A DNA stretch of 64,000 nucleotides from Effusibacillus pohliae DSM 22757 (GTDB lineage Bacteria > Bacillota > Bacilli > Tumebacillales > Effusibacillaceae). A model generated the notes under the pieces. That model did not search any database, was not told where the DNA came from, and worked only from the letters and a program-made list of their open reading frames with translations. Shown piece after piece: positions 1 to 9,096 of the stretch. Every line of letters begins with the position of its first letter. Position 1 is the stretch's first letter. The stretch covers positions 124,001 through 188,000 of the forward strand of contig NZ_AQXL01000135.1 in the NCBI RefSeq assembly GCF_000376225.1, given 5' to 3'. Both the position numbers and the translations under genes were made by a program.

Positions 1-1
1 T

Positions 2-1555
2 ATCATTAATGTGCACGGATTTAAAGATTATTCCATTTACAGCCGCGGTGTTGACTATCCGATCGGTCTGTCACAGCTCTATAAGACAGCCGAGTTTTCT
101 GATGTGGTTGTGGCTGGCGATTTTTATCCCGGTCATATCGGTTACGATACTTATCACGATCTGGTTCTGAGTTCGACTTACACGAGGGCGATCTCCAACA
201 AGGAACAGCCGTTATTTTCTGCAGAGTTCCAGTCTGGGCGCCTGGCCGACCGGCCGCGATTGTACCCGCAGGATCTCGATCTGAACACCAGAACTTGTGT
301 CGCACATGGGATGAATGCGTTGAATTATTACATGTTTGTAGGTGGCGAGAACTACGGGGATATCGGTTTGTTCGGCAGACGCCACGAATGGCAGGCGCCG
401 ATCGATGCAAACGGGAATATTCGGCCCAACTATGAAAAAGCGCAACATCTTGGGAAAGTGTTGCAGGCTGTCGGGAAAAGGCTTTTGAATGCTCCCAAAA
501 AAGTGCACACTTTCGTTGGTTTCAACCCGGACGATTATATGACGGAAGTTATTGATGAGCGGGAAAAACGTATGATCGAGGAAATCATCGACAAACGCGA
601 GCATTTTGCTTTTGATGGAATCTTACGCTTGCTGGTAGGAGCCAACATTCATTTTGAGGCCGTTGACCTGTTGAAGGAAATACGGGTAGAAGAAGTACCC
701 ACCTTATGGGTGTTTTCCTGCCGATATATGGACAGAGGCTTGCAAAAACGGCTTGCTTCTTATGTAAAAAACGGCGGAAAACTCGTTTTATATCCGGAAA
801 TTCCAATAATGGATTTGCAAGGAAAAGCTTGTAGGATATTGGCTGACGAATTGCAGTTGGGCAAATGGGAAGTGGTTCGGGAAATCGATACTGTCGATGT
901 CCTAAATATCGATTCGGTGATGGTCAAACAACGTTTGCGTTTTATCGAATTTGACGGTGAAGCCATAGCTTCGTTCACCCGCAATGGAAAATCGGAGGTT
1001 GCCGCATATGTGAAACAAGCCGGTAGCGGCAAGATCGTTGTCTTGGGATTGGCAATGGGACAGGACTACGGCTATCAGCTTGGCGTTATCAAAGAAATTG
1101 CCAAGTTGATCGGTGTAGTCGGCCACCTATCCTCGACAAATCCGGATTTGTCACTGGTTGAACGATGCAATGAAAAAGACTCTTTTCTATTTCTGAACAA
1201 TTACGACGAAGTCGAGCAGAGAGCGGTCATTTATGAGAACGGCTTACCGCTCTTTGACGGGGAGGAGGTGGTGATTCCCCCTCGTTCGGGTGCGATTTTT
1301 GTACGGGACTTTGACCTGGCCGAGGGACTGACGATTGAGTATGCGACGGTGGAAATCGTGGATTTAAAACAAACGGATCAGACATTGACCTTGACGGTTC
1401 AGCCTGTTGGCGGACAAGGAACGATTCGAATCAGAACAAATGGAAGTTGGAAGTCGGGGAATGATGGAACGGCGGAAGGGAGCAGCATCGTACAGAAAAT
1501 TACGGCATCGGCAACAATAAAATTCCACAGAACGCAACATACGCAACACAGTTGA
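2..1555 (+). CDS. beta-galactosidase-like glycoside hydrolase (GH35/GH42 type), 5' end outside window
   Basis: The reading frame is open to the left edge, so the start and most of the catalytic barrel lie outside the window; 514 residues follow the first in-window GTG. The segment AEFQSG near residue 70 fits the nucleophile-Glu region of clan GH-A beta-galactosidases, and NYYMFVGGENYG about 45 residues later resembles the GH35 motif that follows it. Downstream comes a trimerisation/Rossmann-like region and a beta-rich C-terminal part. It presumably cleaves terminal galactosides. No signal peptide can be judged. The last residues are His/Gln/Thr-rich and look untidy, so the extreme C-terminus may have been altered. 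Family assignment is from motif recognition only; GH42 is the alternative. Confidence 0.7.
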   Translation: MINVHGFKDYSIYSRGVDYPIGLSQLYKTAEFSDVVVAGDFYPGHIGYDTYHDLVLSSTYTRAISNKEQPLFSAEFQSGRLADRPRLYPQDLDLNTRTCVAHGMNALNYYMFVGGENYGDIGLFGRRHEWQAPIDANGNIRPNYEKAQHLGKVLQAVGKRLLNAPKKVHTFVGFNPDDYMTEVIDEREKRMIEEIIDKREHFAFDGILRLLVGANIHFEAVDLLKEIRVEEVPTLWVFSCRYMDRGLQKRLASYVKNGGKLVLYPEIPIMDLQGKACRILADELQLGKWEVVREIDTVDVLNIDSVMVKQRLRFIEFDGEAIASFTRNGKSEVAAYVKQAGSGKIVVLGLAMGQDYGYQLGVIKEIAKLIGVVGHLSSTNPDLSLVERCNEKDSFLFLNNYDEVEQRAVIYENGLPLFDGEEVVIPPRSGAIFVRDFDLAEGLTIEYATVEIVDLKQTDQTLTLTVQPVGGQGTIRIRTNGSWKSGNDGTAEGSSIVQKITASATIKFHRTQHTQHS

Positions 1556-1598
1556 ACGGACTGCTTGAATCGATGACAATCTTTTGGGCATTGCAAAT

Positions 1599-1630
1599 AC
1601 TCCTCCCGATGAGCCAGTGTCGGGAGGAGT
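1599..1630 (+). terminator. hairpin after the glycoside hydrolase gene
   Basis: A perfect 10-bp inverted repeat (ACTCCTCCCG and CGGGAGGAGT) encloses a 12-nt loop 44 bp after the stop codon. The trailing sequence is only weakly T-rich, so it may be an inefficient terminator or an RNA-stabilising stem. Confidence 0.5.
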
Positions 1631-1725
1631 GTCATTTATAAGCTGCATTTTGGCCTTTGGTGAATCGTATTCTTCCAATTTGCACATCGATTGCAAAAGA
1701 GGATGCTGGGTATGGCGGCGATGGG

Positions 1726-1784
1726 GCGGGAACCTCGAAGGCGTTTGAAACCACTATCATCATGGCTCGTCTTCTGGTTCCCGC
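1726..1784. repeat. long-armed inverted repeat in a gene-free stretch
   Basis: The gene-free stretch from 1556 to about 1880 holds a 9-bp perfect inverted repeat, GCGGGAACC at 1726-1734 and GGTTCCCGC at 1776-1784, with a partly pairing interior (GAAGGCG against CGTCTTC). A near-palindrome of about 17 bp centred on TGATGAT lies near 1825. I see no coding potential. It could be the edge of a lost mobile element or a structured RNA, but nothing identifies it. Confidence 0.4.
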
Positions 1785-1882
1785 TTTACAATTCAAGTTG
1801 ATCCAACAATAAACCTGGCCTCATGATGATTGAGGGTAGCACCTGAACCAGCGTCAAGACGCAGTCAATCATGTGAAAAGAA

Positions 1883-2100
1883 TTTTGTGTGGGGGCTGTT
1901 ACAGGTATTACCCTGGAGTTTCAACCTGGAATGAACTGGTTAAGGTATTTCCTGTATATGATAGATATTATCGGATCACCTCTGGCAATTGAAGCCCTGG
2001 CCGCGTATTTTCTGGAGTCGACCTTTATGGAACTGTGGTTCTTCGGTAGGAACAAAATCACTGCGAAACTGAGAGCTTTCTCGATCTGGATGGTCGGCGG
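1883..2100 (+). pseudogene. cydA: cydA fragment (cytochrome bd oxidase subunit I relic)
   Basis: About 70 codons match one internal stretch of CydA: a VTGITLEFQPGMNW segment followed by PLAIEALAAYFLESTF, which carries the paired glutamates of the quinol oxidase family. The N-terminal haem-ligand region, all later helices and the C-terminus are missing. There is no credible start codon with a ribosome binding site; an upstream stop lies at 1874. After about 2100 the homology stops and a cydB scrap follows in another frame. This is a decayed gene, not a small protein. Confidence 0.75.
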
Positions 2101-2111
2101 CCGCAAGCACG

Positions 2112-2225
2112 CTGAGCATGAAGATCATGCTGATCGCGACAAGTGTTTTTGTCCCGATTGTGATCGTTTATCAGGCATGGCTGTATCGCATCTTTAAAGA
2201 GAAGATCTCACCGGATATTGCTTAG
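2112..2225 (+). pseudogene. cydB: cydB 3' fragment (cytochrome bd oxidase subunit II relic)
   Basis: From 2112 to the TAG at 2223-2225 the frame encodes about 37 residues with the character of the last CydB helix and tail (VFVPIVIVYQAWLYRIFKEK). It sits in a different frame directly behind the cydA scrap. The two relics are in the normal cydA-cydB order, so one or more deletions removed the 3' part of cydA and nearly all of cydB. Confidence 0.6.
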
Positions 2226-2273
2226 GAATACCAAGGGTGAGTTGTCCGAGGCGTGGAACAATAAAATTGTGAA

Positions 2274-2302
2274 TTGTAATCGAAAGAGAAAATCTGTATA
2301 TT
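2274..2302 (+). promoter_or_regulatory. sigma-A type promoter of the hyf-like operon
   Basis: TTGTAA at 2274-2279 and TATATT at 2297-2302 are separated by exactly 17 bp and lie 46 bp upstream of the hyfB start. A small dyad, GAAT-N5-ATTC at 2307-2319, sits just downstream of the -10 box, a plausible operator for the ArsR-type regulator that ends the operon. That link is inference. Confidence 0.6.
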
Positions 2303-2347
2303 TAAAGAATCAGATATTCAACTATACGTATGTTCGGAGGTGCTTAC

Positions 2348-4375
2348 ATGGACGGACTCGATCTGGGGGCAGTTCTGTTTGGGGCATCTTTGGTCTTTTT
2401 CCTATTTGGCGGATTGGGGGCCATTAGTACAAGTGGCAAACCAAAGATGGCGAACTTCGTTTCTCATTCAGGTGCATTTTTTGGCGGACTTGCAGGGGCG
2501 CTTGCGGCGATCCGTGTATTGGTTACGGGAAAAACGATGTTCCTTTCTTCATGGCGCATTGTTCCTGATGTTGTTTTGACCTTCCGGGTCGATTTGTTGT
2601 CAGCGTTCTTTTTGTTGATCATTTCTGTCCTGTCCGTCGCCGTTTCTGTCTATTCCATCGGGTATGTAACCGAATACTATGGGAAGAAAAATGTAGGGTT
2701 GCTGGGTACGGGACTCAATTTGTTTTTGCTCTCCATGGTAGCGGTCGTTACAGTCGATAACGGAATCACCTTCTTGCTGGCGTGGGAACTGATGTCCCTT
2801 GTTTCCTTTCTGCTTGTGATGTACGAGCATGAAAAACCGGATGTTCGCAAGGCGGGATTCGTATATGTTACGATGACGCATTTCGGCACGGCCTTTCTCA
2901 TTCTCTCGTTTTTGACCCTGTTCCTGTTTGCCGGCAGTTTCGAATTCGACGCGTTTCAGAAGGTCTCGCCGCAGTTGCCGGTTTTGCCAAAAAACCTTGT
3001 TTTCCTGATGTTTCTGATCGGGTTTGGCACGAAAGCGGGCTTGATTCCCCTCCATATATGGTTGCCGAGAGCTCATCCCGCGGCACCCGGCCATGTGTCC
3101 GCCTTGATGTCGGCGGTTATGATCAAGACCGCCGTGTATGGGTTTCTAAGAGTCGGGTATGACGTTTTGGGTGGCGGACCTGCTTGGTGGGGGGCTGTTG
3201 TTCTTGGGTTCGGAGTGATTTCTGCTTTGGTCGGAATTTTGTACGGATTGGCCGAAAATGACATGAAACGGTTTCTGGCATACAGCAGCGCGGAAAATAT
3301 GGGAATCATCTTTATGGGAATCGGAACGTCTCTGCTGTTTTATGCCTATCATCATCCGGTTCCCGGAGCTTTGGCATTGACCGCAGCCCTTTACCATGCG
3401 ATGAATCATGCAATCTTCAAAGGCCTGTTGTTCATGGGAGCCGGTGCGGTGCTTTACGCGGCACACACAAAAAACGTAAATCAGCTTGGGGGACTCATTC
3501 GGCGGATGCCGTGGACAGCCGTATTGTTTTTGATCGGCGGGGTGGCGCTTTCCGCGTTGCCGCCGTTTAACGGATTTATGAGTGAATGGGCGACCTTTCA
3601 GTCGTTGTTGCATCTGGCATTTGATCTGGAAAATCCCTGGTGGAAGGGAATCGGGGGTCTGTCGGCCGCCCTGCTTGGACTGACGGGAGCTCTTGTGGCG
3701 GGCGGTTTTGTCAAGCACTTCGGAGTCGCATTTCTCGCAATGCCTCGCACGAAAAAGGCGGAACAAGCAAGGGAAGTTCCCGTGTCGATGCGTCTTGGTA
3801 TGGCGATGTTAGCGATCGGCTCATTGCTTTTGGGGATTTGGCCAGGATTTGCCCTGCGGGTGACGGAGGGCATCGTTGGACGATACTTCGGCACAAAGGT
3901 AACGGGTGATGCAATTTTTTATGTCCCGTTCACCGAAGGTTCAGGGGAAGCTCTGTCCCTTGCTGCAGTTCTTCTGGCTTTCACGGGTCTGTTGCTTGTG
4001 AGTTTCGTTTTCTTGCATTTATGGGTTGGGAAAAGCAAAAATCAGGTGGCTGAAACATGGAACTGTGGAACACCTCTGCAGCCATCCATGGCGTATACGG
4101 GAACCTCGTATTCTCACCCGGTCTTGATGATTTTTCAATGGCTGTATCGTCCGCGGCGGCGGGTGGAGGTGCGAGGCGAATATACGTATTATCCTAAGCG
4201 CATCCAGCATCGATTACAGATTGATTCCGTGTTTGAATCCATGCTGTATCGGCCTTTGGTTCAAATTGCGGTTTTCTTGTCGCAGCGGGTCAGGATGATT
4301 CAGAACGGAAACCTGCAGAGTTACCTGGCCTATATGATTGCCACACTCATTCTCTTATTACTTTTGGTTCGGTAG
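2348..4375 (+). CDS. hyfB: hydrogenase-4 component B / MrpD-NuoL-like proton-translocating subunit
   Basis: This 675-residue integral membrane protein has many hydrophobic helices and the conserved antiporter core seen in HyfB, NuoL/M/N and MrpA/D. Examples are GFGTKAGLIPLHIWLPRAHP in the middle and the MNHAIFKGLLFMGAG segment further on. Subunits of this type carry protons or cations across the membrane, coupled to electron flow in the peripheral arm. Length matches HyfB (about 670). ATG 2348 was chosen because CGGAGGTG lies just in front of it; an in-frame ATG at 2330 has no ribosome binding site. It is the first gene of a tight run hyfB-C-E-F-G-H-I. Confidence 0.88.
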   Translation: MDGLDLGAVLFGASLVFFLFGGLGAISTSGKPKMANFVSHSGAFFGGLAGALAAIRVLVTGKTMFLSSWRIVPDVVLTFRVDLLSAFFLLIISVLSVAVSVYSIGYVTEYYGKKNVGLLGTGLNLFLLSMVAVVTVDNGITFLLAWELMSLVSFLLVMYEHEKPDVRKAGFVYVTMTHFGTAFLILSFLTLFLFAGSFEFDAFQKVSPQLPVLPKNLVFLMFLIGFGTKAGLIPLHIWLPRAHPAAPGHVSALMSAVMIKTAVYGFLRVGYDVLGGGPAWWGAVVLGFGVISALVGILYGLAENDMKRFLAYSSAENMGIIFMGIGTSLLFYAYHHPVPGALALTAALYHAMNHAIFKGLLFMGAGAVLYAAHTKNVNQLGGLIRRMPWTAVLFLIGGVALSALPPFNGFMSEWATFQSLLHLAFDLENPWWKGIGGLSAALLGLTGALVAGGFVKHFGVAFLAMPRTKKAEQAREVPVSMRLGMAMLAIGSLLLGIWPGFALRVTEGIVGRYFGTKVTGDAIFYVPFTEGSGEALSLAAVLLAFTGLLLVSFVFLHLWVGKSKNQVAETWNCGTPLQPSMAYTGTSYSHPVLMIFQWLYRPRRRVEVRGEYTYYPKRIQHRLQIDSVFESMLYRPLVQIAVFLSQRVRMIQNGNLQSYLAYMIATLILLLLLVR

Positions 4376-4385
4376 GTGAGCGCAC

Positions 4386-5336
4386 ATGACAGGCATCGGA
4401 TGGACGATCGGAAACGCATTGTTGCAAACGATGACACTTCTTCTGGTTGCTCCGCTGTACCAGGGAATCATAAAAAAAACCAAGGCCCGATTGCAAAATC
4501 GCATCGGCCCGAGCGTACTGCAGCCATACCACGACCTGGTCAAATATTTGAAAAAGGATGCGGTGATCTCCAATCATGCCTCATGGCTGACGGTGGCAAC
4601 CCCCTACATTGTGTTTGCCGCCATTTTGACGGCCGGGCTTTTCGTTCCCGCTTTCCAGGCAGATCCTCCTTTCGGATTTGTGGGAGACATGATCCTGATC
4701 GTCTATTTATTTGGTTTGGCCCGATTGTTTACGGCGCTCACGGCGCTTGACGCAGGAGGTTCTTTTGGCGGGATGGGATCGAGCAGAGAAATGGCTTTGT
4801 CCGCAATTGCGGAACCCGCTTTGTTATTGGCTGCTTTTGTGCTGTTTCTGTCGGGCGGAACGACCAAACTGGATCGGCTCATCCAGGTGCTTGCTGCACG
4901 CGAATGGAATTGGATCGAACCTTCTTATGCTCTTGCTTTTGTGGCCATGCTGATCGTTGTGATTGCCGAAACAGGTCGGATTCCGGTTGACAATCCGGAT
5001 ACTCACCTGGAATTAACGATGATTCATGAAGGGATGCTGCTGGAATATTCCGGACGATACCTGGGTTTAATGATGTGGGCGGCACAGATCAAACAACTGT
5101 TGGTGGCAAGCCTTTTTATCAATCTCTTCTTCCCCTGGGGCCTGGAAGTCAGCGGGACGGCAGACGGGGTGTTTTTCTCATTTTTGCTGTACCTGCTGAA
5201 GCTGGTTGGGCTGGGGGTTGTACTGGCTTTCATTGAGACGCTTTACGCGAAAATCCGTATTTTTAAAGTTCCCAAATTATTGCTGTCCTCAATGGTGCTG
5301 TCGCTGTTGGCAATCCTCATTCGGGCAGCGGAGTGA
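4386..5336 (+). CDS. hyfC: hydrogenase-4 component C / NuoH-like membrane subunit
   Basis: A 316-residue membrane protein of the NuoH/HycD/HyfC family, which anchors the hydrogenase module to the membrane arm. Near the N-terminus KTKARLQNRIGPSVLQPYHDLVKYLKK spans the conserved R-x-G-P loop; around residue 200 ETGRIPVDNPDTHLELTMIHE is the diagnostic cytoplasmic loop with its acidic residues. It starts 10 bp after hyfB with a TAGGTGAG-type site. HyfC/HycD proteins are 300-320 residues, so the gene looks complete. Confidence 0.88.
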   Translation: MTGIGWTIGNALLQTMTLLLVAPLYQGIIKKTKARLQNRIGPSVLQPYHDLVKYLKKDAVISNHASWLTVATPYIVFAAILTAGLFVPAFQADPPFGFVGDMILIVYLFGLARLFTALTALDAGGSFGGMGSSREMALSAIAEPALLLAAFVLFLSGGTTKLDRLIQVLAAREWNWIEPSYALAFVAMLIVVIAETGRIPVDNPDTHLELTMIHEGMLLEYSGRYLGLMMWAAQIKQLLVASLFINLFFPWGLEVSGTADGVFFSFLLYLLKLVGLGVVLAFIETLYAKIRIFKVPKLLLSSMVLSLLAILIRAAE

Positions 5337-5351
5337 GAGGGAGGAACGGGA

Positions 5352-5987
5352 ATGGATCAAGCAATCGCATTTTCCTTGTTGATCAGCACATGGATGTTGT
5401 TCCAAATCCGGAGAATCGGTGATTCGGTCGGCATATTGGCGTTTCAATCGACGATCCTTGCATTTTCCGCAGGCGCCATGTGGTACAAGACCGGTATTTC
5501 GCATCTGTTGATCGCAGCTGTTCTCACTTTGTTGGTCAAAGCGCTCCTGATTCCCTTTATTCTTCAGTACACGATCAAAAAAATAGACATCAAACGCGAG
5601 GTGGAACGGTTTACATCCAAATACATCTCTTTGCTGCTTGCGCTGGCGCTGTCGGCGGCCGGGTTTTACCTCGCATCCCGTCTCGAGTTGCCCGGCAAGG
5701 AACATGGACAGCCGTACCTTGCGGTTTCGATCATTCTCATTTTCCTGGGGACTTTGATCATGATCGATCACAAGAAGGCGATTATGCAGGGGGTTGGGTT
5801 GATTACCATCGAAAACGGTCTGTTTTTGATTGCCCAATCGTTGAGTTATGGAATGCCTCTGATCGTTGAACTGGGAATCTTTTTTGATATGCTTGTGACG
5901 GTCATCGTCATAGGCATTTTATCGTTTCGGATTCATTCGACTTTCGAGAGTTTAAATACGGAAAAAATGCAGAATCTGAAGGGATGA
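5352..5987 (+). CDS. hyfE: hydrogenase-4 component E-like membrane subunit
   Basis: A 211-residue protein with about six hydrophobic helices, matching HyfE in size and position between hyfC and hyfF. HyfE contains a NuoK-like part and contributes to the ion-translocating arm. The start is preceded by GAGGGAGGAACGGG. Its stop overlaps the ATG of hyfF (ATGA), indicating translational coupling. No hyfD homologue lies between C and E, so the membrane arm has two large antiporter-like subunits (B and F) rather than the three of E. coli Hyf. Confidence 0.8.
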   Translation: MDQAIAFSLLISTWMLFQIRRIGDSVGILAFQSTILAFSAGAMWYKTGISHLLIAAVLTLLVKALLIPFILQYTIKKIDIKREVERFTSKYISLLLALALSAAGFYLASRLELPGKEHGQPYLAVSIILIFLGTLIMIDHKKAIMQGVGLITIENGLFLIAQSLSYGMPLIVELGIFFDMLVTVIVIGILSFRIHSTFESLNTEKMQNLKG

Positions 5988-7465
5988 CGGAGATGGGCTG
6001 GATCTGGACGCTGTTGGGAACTCCGCTTGTAACGGGTCTCCTTGCCTGGAGGATCAAAAACCAAAACGTATGCGAAAAGTTTCAACTGGCGGGCGCCTTT
6101 GTGACGCTTTTGGCCGGGCTCGCCGCAGCTTGTCAGGTGCTGACAGGCGCTCCGATCAAAGGTGGAAACGGGTTTTTTTATGTGGATGCGCTGGGTGCGT
6201 TCAATATTTCGTTGATTGTTCTGGTTGGTTTTACCGCCGCTCTTTATTCAATCGGTTACATGCGGCACGAGATCAACGAACAGGTCATTACAGAACAGCA
6301 GTGCCGCCTTTACTACTTGTGGTTTCACCTGTTTCTGTTTACCATGCTGGCCGTGAGCGTCGTTGACAATCTGGGTTTCCTGTGGGTGGGAATCGAATTG
6401 ACCACGCTGGTCTCTGCATTATTGGTTGCATTTTATAAAAAAGGCACCGCTCTTGAGGCTGCGTGGAAGTATCTTATAATGGGCAGCGTGGGAATCGCGT
6501 TCGCCCTTTTGGGGATCATTTTTCTCTATCTCGCAGGCAGCCATTTGCTGGGGGAAGATCCGCGGGCCTTGCACTGGAGTGTCTTGAGTCAAGTTGCCGA
6601 ACATTTGAATCCAAAGTGGATTTTGGTTGCCTTTCTCTTTGTGTTGGTCGGCTTCGGAACAAAGGCTGGTTTTGCTCCCATGCACTTCTGGCTGCCGGAT
6701 GCGCACAGCCAGGCGCCGTCGCCGGTGAGCGCGGTTTTGTCGGGGGTATTGCTAAATACTGCATTGTACGGGATATTTCGCGTATTTGCCATTGCGAATA
6801 CAACCCTCGGTGGAAAAGCGGGGCAATTTTTGATTTTCTTTGGTCTCCTGTCAATGGCCATTACCGTGCCGTTCATCCTGGTACAGCACGATCTGAAACG
6901 GATGTTGGCTTATTCAAGCGTGGAACACATTGGGATCATCACGCTGGGCGTCGGCATCGGCGGAACGTTGGGGTTGTATGGGGCGTTCCTGCATATGTTC
7001 AACCATTCGATGGCAAAGTCCCTCCTGTTCTTCCTGGCAGGAAACATCAATCAAAAATATCATTCCAAACGGATGGATCGCATCTCGGGAATTGTTCAGG
7101 CGATGCCTGTAACCGGCAGTATGTTTCTGGTTGCCACGTTTGCGATTGCAGGGGCTCCTCCCTTTAACGTGTTTATCAGTGAATTCACCATTATGCGGGC
7201 TGGGTTTCAAGCGGGCCATCTGTGGGCGGCCGTTCTCTTTCTTCTGTTGGTTGTGCTGATCTTTGCCGGCATGGTCTATTATGTGGTGAAAATGGCATTT
7301 GGCCAAGCCCCGGAGAAATTGCAAAAGAAAGAAATCGATCGCTGGTCGACGGCCGCCCTTTTGATCCCGTTGGCGGCGGTGGTGGTCTGCGGCCTGTATG
7401 TCCCGCCTTTCCTGAGCCAGACGGTTCATCAGGTGTCGCAGGTTTTGCAGGGGGTACACAGATAA
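5984..7465 (+). CDS. hyfF: hydrogenase-4 component F / NuoL-M-N-like proton-translocating subunit
   Basis: A 493-residue polytopic membrane protein, the second antiporter-like subunit of the operon. It carries the family core around residues 220-245 (GFGTKAGFAPMHFWLPDAHS) and the HMFNHSMAKSLLFFLAG segment near residue 345, with the lysines and histidines used for proton transfer. HyfF of E. coli is 526 residues, so this is a normal-length member. It overlaps hyfE by 4 nt and its TAA shares one base with the hyfG ATG. Confidence 0.87.
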   Translation: MTEMGWIWTLLGTPLVTGLLAWRIKNQNVCEKFQLAGAFVTLLAGLAAACQVLTGAPIKGGNGFFYVDALGAFNISLIVLVGFTAALYSIGYMRHEINEQVITEQQCRLYYLWFHLFLFTMLAVSVVDNLGFLWVGIELTTLVSALLVAFYKKGTALEAAWKYLIMGSVGIAFALLGIIFLYLAGSHLLGEDPRALHWSVLSQVAEHLNPKWILVAFLFVLVGFGTKAGFAPMHFWLPDAHSQAPSPVSAVLSGVLLNTALYGIFRVFAIANTTLGGKAGQFLIFFGLLSMAITVPFILVQHDLKRMLAYSSVEHIGIITLGVGIGGTLGLYGAFLHMFNHSMAKSLLFFLAGNINQKYHSKRMDRISGIVQAMPVTGSMFLVATFAIAGAPPFNVFISEFTIMRAGFQAGHLWAAVLFLLLVVLIFAGMVYYVVKMAFGQAPEKLQKKEIDRWSTAALLIPLAAVVVCGLYVPPFLSQTVHQVSQVLQGVHR

Positions 7466-9054
7466 TGGAGAAGCACAAAAAACAACTCCTTTCACGAATC
7501 AGGCAACAGTTGGGTCAGAAACTGCTTTCGATGGATGAAAGCGCACAGAATGAAACGATGATCACAATTGAAAAAAATGATCTTCCCGCCGTTTGCCGTT
7601 TTCTCTGTAAGGAAAAAGAGGCCCGTTTGTTTACCATGGTGGGAAACGACGAACGGGATGTGTCGGGATCGTTCGCCTTGTATTATGTGTTTTCGTTTGA
7701 CCGATTGCATCATTTCATCACGGTCAAAACAAGGATCGATGAATTGGATCCCACGTTTCCGTCGGTCGCAGTCGAATTGCCTGCGGCAAACTGGTATGAG
7801 AGAGAAGTCAAAGACCTGTTGGGGCTTCGGCCGCAGGGACATCCGGATCCGCGTCCGCTTGTTCTGCACGGCGATTGGCCGGAAGAACTGCATCCTCTGC
7901 GCAAGGAATTTCCGGCTGGCCTGCATGTGCCAAGGGTGCAAAGCCGGGAAACGTTTATGCAGTATGAGGGAGAAGACGTCACGGAAGTTCCGGTCGGTCC
8001 CATTCACGCCGGAATCATTGAACCGGGTCATTTTCGATTTGGCGTGGTCGGCGACACCATTTTGCATTTGGATGCAAGACTTTTCTATACACATCGCGGT
8101 CTGGAAAAGGCCAGTGAGGGAATGCCTCTGCGCAAGGCGTTGTATTTGGCGGAGCGGATATGCGGGGTATGCGCCTTGTCCCATGCGGTTTCTTTCGCAC
8201 AGGCGGTGGAAGCTGCAGGGCAGGTGCAGATACCGCTCCGCGCCAGGTATTTGCGGACTCTCTTCCTGGAATTGGAACGTTTGTACAACCATATCGGGGA
8301 TGTCGGGAACGTATGCGCGGGATTTGGATTTGCCGTTGGGGTCAGCCAGGGGGCAAGGCTCAAGGAAGAATTGTTGCAACTTAATGAACGGATCGTTGGC
8401 CACCGCTATTTGCGGGGGATCATTGATCTTGGCGGCACGCGCATTGACTTGACACCAAAAGATTGTGTAGATATTCGGCTGACCCTGCAGAGAGTGGAGG
8501 CGGAGTTTCAAGAACTGGTCGAAATTCTGCTCTCGCATGAAATTGCGATCGACCGGATGGCTGCCACCGGGGTGCTCACGTTGGAACAGGCGAATGATCT
8601 GGAGGTAGTGGGCGTGGCGGCAAGGGCCTCCGGACGGAATATCGATGTCAGACGTGACCAACCTTATGCAGCCTATCGGCACGTGGCATTTGACGTACCG
8701 ACTTTGCAGGAAGGCGATGTGCTCGCCAGGGTTCGTGTACGGATTGCTGAGGTGTTTCAATCGTTTTCCATTATTCGTCAAGTGTTGGATAAGCTTCCCG
8801 CAGGAGCCGTTATCACCCCGATTCCGGAACTTTTGCCTTATCAATCGTCGATGGGATGGACGGAGTCCCCGCGGGGAGAGACCGTGCATTGGCTGATGAT
8901 CGGGCCGAACCAAAGCGTATATCGCTATCGGGTGCGTTCTGCCACGTACAACAACTGGCCGGCCGTCCCGCTTGCGGTGAAAGGAAATCTTGTTCCGGAT
9001 TTTCCGCTGATCAATAAAAGCTTTGAATTGTGTTACGCTTGTTGCGACCGATGA
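7465..9054 (+). CDS. hyfG: hydrogenase-4 component G-like large subunit (NuoC-NuoD fusion) with atypical C-terminal metal motif
   Basis: A 529-residue fusion: residues 1 to about 140 are NuoC-like (ANWYEREVKDLLGLRPQGHP) and the rest is NuoD/[NiFe]-hydrogenase large subunit. The N-terminal motif RICGVC (Cys233, Cys236) is canonical. The C-terminal motif is not: the protein ends ELCYACCDR, keeping a CxxC (Cys523, Cys526) but replacing the usual DPC with ELC. Known hydrogenases have DPCxxCxxH/R followed by a peptide removed after Ni insertion; here the stop codon falls exactly after the R, so no processing would be needed. ATG 7465 was chosen over an upstream in-frame extension because it overlaps the hyfF stop (TAATG). 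Whether it binds Ni-Fe is open. Confidence 0.87.
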   Translation: MEKHKKQLLSRIRQQLGQKLLSMDESAQNETMITIEKNDLPAVCRFLCKEKEARLFTMVGNDERDVSGSFALYYVFSFDRLHHFITVKTRIDELDPTFPSVAVELPAANWYEREVKDLLGLRPQGHPDPRPLVLHGDWPEELHPLRKEFPAGLHVPRVQSRETFMQYEGEDVTEVPVGPIHAGIIEPGHFRFGVVGDTILHLDARLFYTHRGLEKASEGMPLRKALYLAERICGVCALSHAVSFAQAVEAAGQVQIPLRARYLRTLFLELERLYNHIGDVGNVCAGFGFAVGVSQGARLKEELLQLNERIVGHRYLRGIIDLGGTRIDLTPKDCVDIRLTLQRVEAEFQELVEILLSHEIAIDRMAATGVLTLEQANDLEVVGVAARASGRNIDVRRDQPYAAYRHVAFDVPTLQEGDVLARVRVRIAEVFQSFSIIRQVLDKLPAGAVITPIPELLPYQSSMGWTESPRGETVHWLMIGPNQSVYRYRVRSATYNNWPAVPLAVKGNLVPDFPLINKSFELCYACCDR

Positions 9055-9096
9055 AATTCGCCGAAAATGAAAAATGACAGTAGGGGTTGGAACCAG

